Assembly: GCA_964436825.1 (NCBI GenBank)
Contig: CAYTEO010000019.1
Location: 1-44,020, forward strand
From: CAYTEO01 sp964436825
GTDB taxonomy: Bacteria; Krumholzibacteriota; Krumholzibacteriia; LZORAL124-64-63
DNA length: 44,020 nt
Direction of reading: 5' to 3'
Shown here: positions 25,315-32,450 of the stretch, piece after piece
Numbering within the stretch: position 1 is the stretch's first letter
Layout of the letters: every line of letters begins with the position of its first letter
Program-made: the position numbers and the translations under genes
The notes under the pieces: model-generated
The model's database searches: none
What the model was told of the DNA's origin: nothing
Seen by the model: the letters and a program-made list of their open reading frames with translations, nothing else

Positions 25315-25995
25315 ATGATCTCCGGCACGGCAATCGATCCTCCTCTCTGGAACCGGGACGAGGACCTGCTGGCCGCCGTCCTGGCCGACGGCCGGCCACG
25401 GCTGCGCGTCGTTCCCTGGGACCGGTTCGAGATCGTCGTCGGCCGCGGCGGGAATCCGGCGCGCGAGGTGGACCTGGCGGCGGCCGCGGCGGCCGGAATC
25501 CCCGTCCTGCGGCGGCGGGGCGGCGGTTGCGCCGTCCTGCTCGATCCCGGCAACGTCGTCGTCTCGCTCGTGATGCCCCTGGCGGGAGTGGGGAGGGTGA
25601 CCACGGCCTTCCGGGCCATCACCCGCTGGCTCGCCGCGGGGCTGGCGGCGGCCGGCTGTCCCGGGGTCGCCGGCCGGGGCGTCAGCGACCTGGTCCTGGG
25701 GGACCGCAAGGTGGGCGGTTCCTGCATCTACCGCACGCGCGGGCTTCTCTACTACAGCACGACCCTGCTGGTGGCGCCGGACCTGGCCATGGTCGAGCGC
25801 TGCCTGCCCCATCCGCCCCGGGAGCCGGCCTACCGCGCCGGGCGTTCCCACCGCGAGTTCATGGGACGGCTGGTCTGTGCCGGCGACCCGTCGCCGGCCG
25901 ACCTGGCCGATCGCCTTCGCCGGCACCTGCGGCCGTCGCTGCTCCTGGCGTCGCTCAACCGGTCTCCGACCGGCACTCCTCGAACAGGCCGCTGA
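25315..25995 (+). CDS. Lipoate-protein ligase A / biotin-lipoate ligase family protein
   Basis: The 226-residue protein shows the LplA/LipB-fold signature RRRGGGCAVLLDPGNVVVSL (substrate-binding RRxxGGG and the D-x-GN strand). The conserved lysine sits in LVLGDRKVGGSCIYRTRGLLYYSTTLL. These enzymes attach lipoate or octanoate to the lysine of E2 or GcvH. It is shorter than E. coli LplA and lacks the C-terminal accessory domain, as in LipM/LipL-type transferases or bipartite LplA. Nearness to the PDH operon makes E2 a natural target. No ribosome site is at proper distance. Its 3' end overlaps the convergent kinase gene by 41 bases. Confidence 0.82.
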   Translation: MISGTAIDPPLWNRDEDLLAAVLADGRPRLRVVPWDRFEIVVGRGGNPAREVDLAAAAAAGIPVLRRRGGGCAVLLDPGNVVVSLVMPLAGVGRVTTAFRAITRWLAAGLAAAGCPGVAGRGVSDLVLGDRKVGGSCIYRTRGLLYYSTTLLVAPDLAMVERCLPHPPREPAYRAGRSHREFMGRLVCAGDPSPADLADRLRRHLRPSLLLASLNRSPTGTPRTGR

Positions 25996-26671
25996 CCTCC
26001 AGGGCCGTCAGGATGATATCGACCATCCCCACCACCGGGAGCTGGTCGGCGTTGAGGACCAGGTCGAACAGATGGGGATCGTTGACCTCGGCCCGGTGGA
26101 GCTTGTGCAGGAAGGCTTTCCGCTGGGCATCCGACTCGGCGATCCGGCGGCGGGCCTCGTCGCGGCCGATTCCCTCCCGTTCGCACAGGCACCGGATCCG
26201 GGTCTCCTCGCCGGCGACGACGCGCACCCGCAGACAGCAGCGTTCCGCCAGCAGCAGATGGGCGCCCCGTCCCACGATGATGACCCCGCCGACGGACGCC
26301 AACGTCCGCACGGCCCGGATCAGCGAGACCAGGTACTCGTCCCGGGAGAAGAGGCGCTGCTTCAACATTCCCTGGACCCAGAGCTCGATCTCCGAGCGGG
26401 TCCGCTCGTCGAGCTGCTCGACGATCCGGCGCTCGATCCCCTTGTCGATGGCGATGAGGTCGATGAGATCGACGCCGTGGACGGTGAATCCCAGCCGCCG
26501 GGCCAGCTGCTCCGCCATCTCCTCGGCCCCGCTGCCCAGCTCGCGGGAGATGGTGATCGTCGGCCGCAGGGGGGCCGGGCTGTCCCGGTCGGAGAGACGC
26601 CGCAGCTCCTGGTGGAGCTGCCACTGGCGGATCTGCCGGTCGATGATCTGCGCGATGGATCGGGTCGTCAT
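25955..26671 (-). CDS. Cytidylate kinase-like family protein
   Basis: The 238-residue product matches the cytidylate kinase-like group. It has an N-terminal TITISRELGSGAEEMAEQLARRLGF, where SRELGSG replaces a classic Walker A loop, then VIIVGRGAHLLLAE, REGIGRDEARRRI and a terminal LVLNAD segment. True CMP kinases phosphorylate CMP or dCMP; the substrate of this subgroup is not established and it often sits near signalling or CBS genes. ATG 26671 follows AAGGGGGT. The last 41 bases overlap the lipoate ligase gene tail to tail. Confidence 0.85.
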   Translation of the reverse strand: MTTRSIAQIIDRQIRQWQLHQELRRLSDRDSPAPLRPTITISRELGSGAEEMAEQLARRLGFTVHGVDLIDLIAIDKGIERRIVEQLDERTRSEIELWVQGMLKQRLFSRDEYLVSLIRAVRTLASVGGVIIVGRGAHLLLAERCCLRVRVVAGEETRIRCLCEREGIGRDEARRRIAESDAQRKAFLHKLHRAEVNDPHLFDLVLNADQLPVVGMVDIILTALEVSGLFEECRSETG

Positions 26672-26702
26672 GAGCGCTCACCCCCTTGTCCTGTTCGATT
26701 CC

Positions 26703-26711
26703 AGTATATCA
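26703..26711 (-). promoter_or_regulatory. Extended -10 promoter of the cytidylate kinase-like gene
   Basis: TGATATACT on the minus strand is an extended -10 with a near-consensus hexamer, about 32 bases upstream of the start codon. No clear -35 is present. Confidence 0.45.
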
Positions 26712-26780
26712 TGCCAGGTCGATGGACGGGGGGCCGTCCGGACCGCGACACGGTGCATCCGGGTCCGCCGCGGCATGCCG

Positions 26781-26815
26781 CCGATCACGTTGCCGGAGTG
26801 ATTGGTCTTTTTTTT
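26781..26815 (+). terminator. Rho-independent terminator with T8 tract and no adjacent upstream gene
   Basis: CCGATCAC (26781-26788) pairs with GTGATTGG (26798-26805), one G-U pair, with a nine-base loop. TC and eight T residues follow (26808-26815). This is the best T tract in the window. The nearest upstream plus-strand gene ends 785 bases earlier at 25995, so it ends either long antisense read-through or a short RNA begun near 26700. Confidence 0.7.
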
Positions 26816-27037
26816 GCTCTTTGATTCTGCGATGGAAGTGCCGGCGACGGCACGGTCCTGTAACCGATCGAAGGAGCAACTGGTTACCCGGCAAGGAGGC
26901 TCGTGGCGACTCGCAGACTGGATCCGATCCTGCAACCCTGGATCCGACGGGACGGCAAATCTGCACGATCGACGGGGGAACAGGGCCGATCCGGGAACGA
27001 GCATGGTTCCTGCGGTGCTGCAACAGGAAGATGCATC
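26816..27037 (+). other. Non-coding leader region with hairpins before the hemerythrin-like gene
   Basis: This stretch has no supported gene. It contains GTGCCG-GCGA-CGGCAC (a perfect stem with a GNRA loop, near 26837-26852) and GTAACC...GGTTAC enclosing CGAAGGAGCAAC. Two direct copies of TGGATCCGA also occur near 26920-26950. It could be a structured 5' leader, but I cannot match it to a known riboswitch class. An in-frame extension of the downstream gene to 26903 looks like chance coding. Confidence 0.35.
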
Positions 27038-27457
27038 ATGACACTCGTGTGGACCGACAACCTGAGCTTTGGCATCGAGGACCTCGACGAGGCGAGAAGG
27101 GAGGTCATCAGGGAAGCGGAGATGCTCCGCAGCGCCTCGCGGGGCGAGGCGGGACCCGGCACCCGGACACGGCTGCTGGCCGGGCTGATCGGCGCCATGG
27201 AACGTCTCTTCGCCCTGGAGGAGGAGCTGATGGCGGCCCTGGACTTCCCGGGGATGGAGGATCATGTCCGGGAGCACCACGACCTGCTGGTGCGCCTGGG
27301 ACGCTATCGCGCAGCCCTGGAGGCGGGCTGGCAGACCCTCGACCTGCCGGCCGCCCAGTTCATCGTCCGCAACCTGGACGGGCACTTCGAGGACACCGAC
27401 CGGACCCTGCAGGTCTGGGCGCAGAAGCAGGGAGCGGGGCTGGTCGCCGTCTGCTGA
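27038..27457 (+). CDS. Hemerythrin-like protein retaining only one iron site's ligands
   Basis: The 139-residue protein aligns with bacteriohemerythrins from its first residues (VWTDNLSFGIEDLD) to the C-terminal helix. Ligands equivalent to the three-His iron are present: His76 and His80 (EDHVREHH) and His116 (DGHFEDTD). The bridging carboxylates Glu61 and Asp121 are also present. The two His of the other iron are replaced, by Arg20 in the DxQH position and Leu57 in the HFxxEE position. The fold is therefore preserved but reversible O2 binding at a diiron centre is doubtful. ATG 27038 has AGGAAG upstream. It is convergent with copA. Confidence 0.82.
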   Translation: MTLVWTDNLSFGIEDLDEARREVIREAEMLRSASRGEAGPGTRTRLLAGLIGAMERLFALEEELMAALDFPGMEDHVREHHDLLVRLGRYRAALEAGWQTLDLPAAQFIVRNLDGHFEDTDRTLQVWAQKQGAGLVAVC

Positions 27458-27502
27458 CCGGGCCGGTCCGCCGGGTGACGGCGGGCCGGCCGGCGCATGC
27501 CG

Positions 27503-29779
27503 TCACGGCAGCCGGGCCCGTCCCAGGCGCAGGCTGTTGGTGACGACCGAGACGGAGCTGGCGGCCATGGCCGCCGCGGCGAGCATGGGGTGGAGGTCGC
27601 GCAGCAAGGGCGGCAGCCACCCCGCGCCGTGCAGGGCGCCGGCGGCGGCCGGCACCAGCAGCAGGTTGTACAGGAAGGCCCAGACCAGGTTCTGGCGGAT
27701 CGTCCCGACGGTCCGCCGGCTGATCTCCATGGCCCGCAGGACTCCCCGCAGGTGGCCGCTGACGAGGGTGACGTCGGCGGCGGCCACGGCCACGTCGCTA
27801 CCGTGTCCCATGGCGATCCCCACGTCGGCGGCGGCCAGGGCCGGGGCGTCGTTGACCCCGTCGCCCACCATCCCGACGACGCAGCTGTCGGCGCGGTGAG
27901 CCGCGACCAGCTCCGCCTTCTCCTCTGGCAGGACACCCGCCTCCCAGGCGCGGATTCCGAGCTCCGTGGCCACGGCCGCGGCGGCCGCCTCCTGGTCCCC
28001 GGTGATCATGACGACGTCGACGCCCCTGGCTTCCAGCGCCACGACGGCCTCGCGGGTGCCGGGCCGGATCGTGTCGGCGACGGCGAACAGTCCCGCCGCA
28101 CGGTCGTCGACGGCCACCAGGACGACCGTCCGGCCCTGCGCCGCCAGCTCCCCGGCCCGTCGCCGCAGCGCGGCAGGGAGAGCGACCTGCTCCTCGATCC
28201 AGGCCGGGTTGCCCACCCGGACCGTGCGACCGGCCACGACGGCCTCGACACCGCGGCCCGGGACCGCCCGCAACGACTCGCACACCGGCAGGTCCGCCGG
28301 CGCCGCCTCCCGCAGGGCCCGGGCGACGGGGTGTTCCGAGGCCGCCTCCGCCGCCGTCGCCAGGCGCTGCAGCTCGGCCTCGTCCAGGCCCGCGTCGGGC
28401 AGGACGAACCAGTCGGTCACCCGGGGGCGCCCCTCGGTCAGCGTGCCGGTCTTGTCGGCCAGCAGGGTCGTCAGCCGGCAGGTCCGCTCCAGGGCCGCCG
28501 GGTCGCGGAACAGGATGCCGCGTGATGCCGCCAGGCCGGAGCCGACCATGATCGCCGTCGGGGTCGCCAGGCCCAGGGCGCACGGGCAGGCGACGACCAG
28601 GACGGCCACCAGCCGCGTCATCGCCGGGACGAACGCGCCACCGGCGATCCACCAGGCGGCGAAGGTCGCCAGGGCGATCCCGATGATCACGGGCACGAAG
28701 ACACCGGCCACCCGGTCGGCGATCCGCTGCAGGGGGGCCTTGCCCGTCTGGGCCTGCTCGACGCACCGGACGATCCGCGCCAGGGCCGACTCGGCGCCGC
28801 TGGCGGTCACCTCGACGACCAGGGCGCCGTCGCCGTTGAGGCTGCCGCCCAGGACGGGGTCTCCCGGCCCGCGGTCCGCCGGCAGCGGTTCGCCGGTGAA
28901 GGTGCTCTCGTCGACGGCGCTGGACCCCCGGCGGATCGTGCCGTCGGCCGGGATCCGCTCGCCGGGCCGGACGCGGACCAGGTCGCCGGGCCGCAGGGCG
29001 GCGGCGGGGACGTCCTGCTCGTTGCCGTCGTCCCCGAGACGGTGGGCCGTGTCGGGGGCCAGGGAGACCAGCTTCTCCAGCGCGTTGGTCGTCCGGTGGC
29101 GGGCGGCGGCCTCGAGGACCTTCCCCACCTTGATGAGGGTGACGATCATCGCCGCGGTGGCGAACTCGACCCGCCCGTCCAGGCCGGGCAGCAGCAGGAC
29201 GGCCAGGGAGTAGAAGTAGGCCACCGACGATCCGAGGGCGACCAGGACGTCCATGTTGGCGCCGCCGGCCCGCAGGCTTCGCCAACCTCCCCGGTAGAAG
29301 GAACCCCCGGTGACGAACTGGACCGGCGTGGCCAGCAGCGCCAGCACGGGGTCGATCCAGCCCGCGTCGTTCCAGCCGCCGAACCAGCCCGCTCCGCGGC
29401 CCAGCGAGAGCAGGACGATCGGGACCGTCAGCCCGATCCCCAGCCACAGCTCGCGCCGCAACCGCTGCCGCTCCCGGTGGGCCTGCTCGCGGCGACGTCG
29501 GGCCGCGGCGGCGGTGGGCGAGGGCAGGACGAGGGTGAACCCGGCCCTGGCGACGGCGCCTGCCAGGTCGTCCAGGCCGACCCGCGAGGGATCGTAGGCT
29601 ATCGTCGCCTGTTCGAGGGCCAGGTTGACGGTCGCCTCAGCGACGCCCGGCACCTTGCGCCGCAGGACCCGTTCCACCGTTGCGCTGCAGTTGGCGCAGC
29701 TCATCCCCAGGACCGGCAGGGTGACCCGCTCGATCCCTGACGTGGCCGCCGCGCCGCCGGTGTCGGCTCTGTCGCTCAT
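27503..29779 (-). CDS. copA: Copper-exporting P1B-type ATPase
   Basis: The 758-residue pump has one N-terminal metal-binding domain (Cys28 and Cys31 in GMSCANC) and eight predicted membrane helices. It has the ion-path motif CPC at 398-400, the phosphorylated Asp442 in DKTGTLTEG, the TGDQ hinge MITGDQEA, and GDGVNDAPALAAADVGIAMG. The HP motif is in EHPVARAL. The CPC and the downstream pattern indicate Cu(I) export to the periplasm. Its start overlaps the stop of the chaperone gene (ATGA), so the two are coupled. Confidence 0.93.
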   Translation of the reverse strand: MSDRADTGGAAATSGIERVTLPVLGMSCANCSATVERVLRRKVPGVAEATVNLALEQATIAYDPSRVGLDDLAGAVARAGFTLVLPSPTAAAARRRREQAHRERQRLRRELWLGIGLTVPIVLLSLGRGAGWFGGWNDAGWIDPVLALLATPVQFVTGGSFYRGGWRSLRAGGANMDVLVALGSSVAYFYSLAVLLLPGLDGRVEFATAAMIVTLIKVGKVLEAAARHRTTNALEKLVSLAPDTAHRLGDDGNEQDVPAAALRPGDLVRVRPGERIPADGTIRRGSSAVDESTFTGEPLPADRGPGDPVLGGSLNGDGALVVEVTASGAESALARIVRCVEQAQTGKAPLQRIADRVAGVFVPVIIGIALATFAAWWIAGGAFVPAMTRLVAVLVVACPCALGLATPTAIMVGSGLAASRGILFRDPAALERTCRLTTLLADKTGTLTEGRPRVTDWFVLPDAGLDEAELQRLATAAEAASEHPVARALREAAPADLPVCESLRAVPGRGVEAVVAGRTVRVGNPAWIEEQVALPAALRRRAGELAAQGRTVVLVAVDDRAAGLFAVADTIRPGTREAVVALEARGVDVVMITGDQEAAAAAVATELGIRAWEAGVLPEEKAELVAAHRADSCVVGMVGDGVNDAPALAAADVGIAMGHGSDVAVAAADVTLVSGHLRGVLRAMEISRRTVGTIRQNLVWAFLYNLLLVPAAAGALHGAGWLPPLLRDLHPMLAAAAMAASSVSVVTNSLRLGRARLP

Positions 29780-29988
29780 GCCTCGGCCGGGGGAAAACCG
29801 ATCTCGGCCAGCAGGTCACGGATGGCGTCCCAGGTGGCCGGTGCCTGCCAGCTGACCGTCACCTGCCTGGAGGCCGCGTCGGCGCTGACGGCCGTGACGC
29901 CGGCCAGCTCCGACAGCTCGGTCTCGATGGTCCGGGTACAGTGCCCGCAGCTGATGGCGGGTACCAGGAAGGATCTCGTCTCGGTCAT
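29776..29988 (-). CDS. copZ: CopZ-like copper chaperone (HMA domain)
   Basis: The 70-residue protein is a single heavy-metal-associated domain. The metal-binding CxxC is in ISCGHCTRTIE, and the rest shows the beta-alpha-beta layout (VTAVSADAASRQVTVSW). It should ferry Cu(I) in the cytosol to the ATPase encoded immediately downstream. GAGGAG is five bases before ATG 29988, and the TGA overlaps the copA ATG. A CTATCTTG element lies at 30031-30038 on the minus strand about 45 bases upstream and may be its -10. Confidence 0.9.
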   Translation of the reverse strand: MTETRSFLVPAISCGHCTRTIETELSELAGVTAVSADAASRQVTVSWQAPATWDAIRDLLAEIGFPPAEA

Positions 29989-30114
29989 GGTCGCTCCTCG
30001 TGACGGTGTTGTGTTCTCCGCGCCGGGGCACAAGATAGGGCCACCCGACCGCCGGGCACCAGTCCGCTGAGCCGGGGGTGGCCCGTCGCCGTTCCCGGTG
30101 CTACGATGGCCGCC

Positions 30115-30990
30115 ATGCGGACCTGGAGAGGACAGTGGTGTCGTGCCGCCGGGACGGCCGGCCGGGTGCTGGGATCGACCCTGTTGCTGGGACTGCTGGC
30201 GGCCTGTGCCGGGGGATGCGGGGCCCGGGGCGAGGGCGACGCCATCGCCTGGCGGACCCTCGCCGCGGGCCTGGAGCTGGCGACGACGACCCTGGCGACC
30301 GACACCGGCAAGGGGGTGCCGGTCCGGCTGGTCCGGGTCGACAGCGGTCGGTACGACCTGGAACTCTGGAACGCGTCCGAGGACTCGGCGCACGCTTCGC
30401 GGACGGCACGGCAGTGGTGCCTTTCCCGCGGCGGGGTCGCCGCCATCAACGCCGGGATGTACCAGGGCGACGGCCTGACCAGCGTCGGCCTGATGCGCAA
30501 GCGGGGACACGTCAACAATCCCCGGCTCTCCCGGGACCGCACCGTCCTGTTGTTCGACCGCCGGGACGAGAGCGTGCCGCCGGTGATCCTGGCCGACCTG
30601 ACCTGCGACGGCTACGACCGGCTCTCCAGCCACTACCACGGGCGGATCCAGGGGATCCGCATGCTCGGCTGCGGTCGGCGCAACGTCTGGGCCGGGGGGC
30701 GGCGACGGCACAGCGTCACCGCCATCGGGACCGACGGGGAGGGACGGGTCGTGCTGGTCCACTGCGGACAGGCCGTCGACCCGCACTCGCTGGTGAACCA
30801 TCTGCGAGGGCTGCCGATAGGACTGCAACGCCTCATGTACCTGGAGGGCGGCCCGCCGGCCCAGCTCTACGTGCGCGCCGGCCGTCAGGAGTGGGAATTC
30901 GGACAGCAGGCGGGGCCGCTGACCCTGCCGCCGCCGCCGATCCCCAACGTGATCGTCGTGCGACCACGGGAGCAGAGCGATGACCCTTGA
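30115..30990 (+). CDS. DUF2233 / phosphodiester glycosidase (NAGPA)-family lipoprotein
   Basis: The roughly 291-residue product has a lipoprotein signal (VLGSTLLLGLLAAC) with the acylated Cys near residue 31, placing it at the membrane surface. The body carries the NAGPA-family marks AINAGMYQGDGLTSVGLM, TAIGTDGEGRVVLVHCG and LMYLEGGPPAQLYV. Relatives remove phosphodiester-linked sugars, but bacterial substrates are mostly unknown. No ribosome site lies before either ATG at 30106 or 30115. I prefer 30115 because TACGAT ends seven bases before it, as in the leaderless lipoate ligase gene. The 3' end overlaps the transporter start by 11 bases. Confidence 0.78.
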   Translation: MRTWRGQWCRAAGTAGRVLGSTLLLGLLAACAGGCGARGEGDAIAWRTLAAGLELATTTLATDTGKGVPVRLVRVDSGRYDLELWNASEDSAHASRTARQWCLSRGGVAAINAGMYQGDGLTSVGLMRKRGHVNNPRLSRDRTVLLFDRRDESVPPVILADLTCDGYDRLSSHYHGRIQGIRMLGCGRRNVWAGGRRRHSVTAIGTDGEGRVVLVHCGQAVDPHSLVNHLRGLPIGLQRLMYLEGGPPAQLYVRAGRQEWEFGQQAGPLTLPPPPIPNVIVVRPREQSDDP

Positions 30991-32437
30991 ACCGCGCCTC
31001 GACAGCCCGCGCCGTCCCCTGTGGCTGGCTCTCGGGGCGGTCCTGTTCCTGGCGATCGTCCTCTCGCCGGATTGGTCGCCGGTCACCCCTCCCCAGGGGG
31101 GGCAGGTCGTTCCGCTGACCCACCAGGGGAAGGCGGCCCTGGGCCTGTTCGTCCTGGCCGTCGTCTGGTGGGTCACAGAGGTCATCCCCATCGGCGTGAC
31201 GAGCATCCTGATCGCCGTCATCCAGGTCGTGCTGCAGATCCGCGAGCCACGGGCGGCGATGACAGACTTCATGGATCCGAGCGTCTGGTTCATCATCGGC
31301 TCGCTGGTCATCGGCCGGGCCTTCAGCCGCACCGGCGTCACCAGACGGCTGGCCTACCAGACGATCCTGCTGGCGGGGGAGGGGACCCGCTCCCTCTACC
31401 TGGTCAGCTTCCTGCTGACGGCGGGACTGACGCTGGTGATGGCCCACACCGCGGCGGTGGCCGCCGTCTTCCCCGTGATGCTGCAGATCTACGGCCGCTA
31501 CTCGCCCGACTACGCGCGGACGAACTTCGGTCGCGGCCTGTTCATCGGCATGGCCTACGCCGCAGGGGCGGGCAGCATCATCACCCTGCTCGGTGCGGCC
31601 CGCGGCGCGGTGGCGCTGGGCTACTTCCAGGACATCGTCGGCCGGGACATCGGGTTCGCCCGGTTGACCTGGTACATGGCGCCGCTGGGACTGGTGATGG
31701 TCCTGGTCGTCTGGCTGCTGATGCTGTGGCTCTTCCCGCCCGAGAGGGATACCGTCGCGGGGCTCCGGGACTACGCCCGTGAAAAGGCCGCCCGGCAGGG
31801 ACGGATCTCCCGCAAGGAGCTGGCCACCATCGCCCTGGTGCTGGCCGGGCTGACGTTGCTGACGCTGCGCTCCTTCGTCCCCGCCCTCGCCTTCCTGCAG
31901 CGCAGCGCCGTGCTGATGTCCATCACCGTCCTGTTCTTCCTGCTGCGGATCCTCGACGTGGACGACCTGGAGGAGCTGCCCTGGAACATCATCCTGCTGT
32001 TCGGCGGGGCCATGAGCATGGGCTTCTGCCTCTGGCACACCGGCGCGGCGCGGTGGCTGGCGCTGACCTGGCTGCAGCTCATCCACCAGGCGCCGTGGTT
32101 CTGGTTCCTGATGGGCGTGGCGGTCCTGATGCTCGTGATGACGAACCTGGTGATGAACGTGGCCGCCGTGGCCATCATCCTGCCCGTCGTGCTGGTCATG
32201 GGAGAGTACGTGGGCGTGACCCCCGAGGTCGTCCTGTTCACGTCGCTGGCGGTGGCGGGGATGCCGTTCCTGTTCCTGATCGGGGCGCCACCCAACGCCA
32301 TCGCCTACGAGAGCCGCCAGTTCACGCCGTGGGAATTCTTCCGGGCGGGGATACCGGCCAGCATCGTCCTGCTGCTGCTGCTGGCGGTCTTCCTGCTGTG
32401 GATCTGGCCCGTCATGGGGATGCCGATCCGCCTCTGA
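30980..32437 (+). CDS. DASS/SLC13-type anion transporter with atypical SNT motifs
   Basis: The 485-residue integral membrane protein has the divalent anion:Na+ symporter layout, with VVWWVTEVIPIGVTSILIAV, FMDPSVWFIIGSLVIGRAFSRTGV and an inverted repeat. SLC13 proteins import dicarboxylates, citrate or sulfate. In well-studied members two SNT motifs bind sodium; here the matching positions read AHT (LVMAHTAAVAAVFPV) and MNV (TNLVMNVAAVAIILPV). Sodium coupling may therefore be changed. Its start lies within the end of the DUF2233 lipoprotein gene, so the two are translated together. It converges on the histidine kinase gene. Confidence 0.85.
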   Translation: MTLEPRLDSPRRPLWLALGAVLFLAIVLSPDWSPVTPPQGGQVVPLTHQGKAALGLFVLAVVWWVTEVIPIGVTSILIAVIQVVLQIREPRAAMTDFMDPSVWFIIGSLVIGRAFSRTGVTRRLAYQTILLAGEGTRSLYLVSFLLTAGLTLVMAHTAAVAAVFPVMLQIYGRYSPDYARTNFGRGLFIGMAYAAGAGSIITLLGAARGAVALGYFQDIVGRDIGFARLTWYMAPLGLVMVLVVWLLMLWLFPPERDTVAGLRDYAREKAARQGRISRKELATIALVLAGLTLLTLRSFVPALAFLQRSAVLMSITVLFFLLRILDVDDLEELPWNIILLFGGAMSMGFCLWHTGAARWLALTWLQLIHQAPWFWFLMGVAVLMLVMTNLVMNVAAVAIILPVVLVMGEYVGVTPEVVLFTSLAVAGMPFLFLIGAPPNAIAYESRQFTPWEFFRAGIPASIVLLLLLAVFLLWIWPVMGMPIRL

Positions 32438-32450
32438 GCCGGTCGGCGCG

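Noticed and set aside
26816..27037. Riboswitch (glycine or c-di-GMP type) because of CGAAGGAGCAAC and GGCAAGGAG
   Set aside because: The flanking conserved helices and other core bases of these classes are missing; only partial word matches are seen.
30032..30060. CueR-type copper-responsive promoter upstream of copZ
   Set aside because: A TATCTT element is present but the paired -35 and the dyad expected in the 19-base spacer are not seen.
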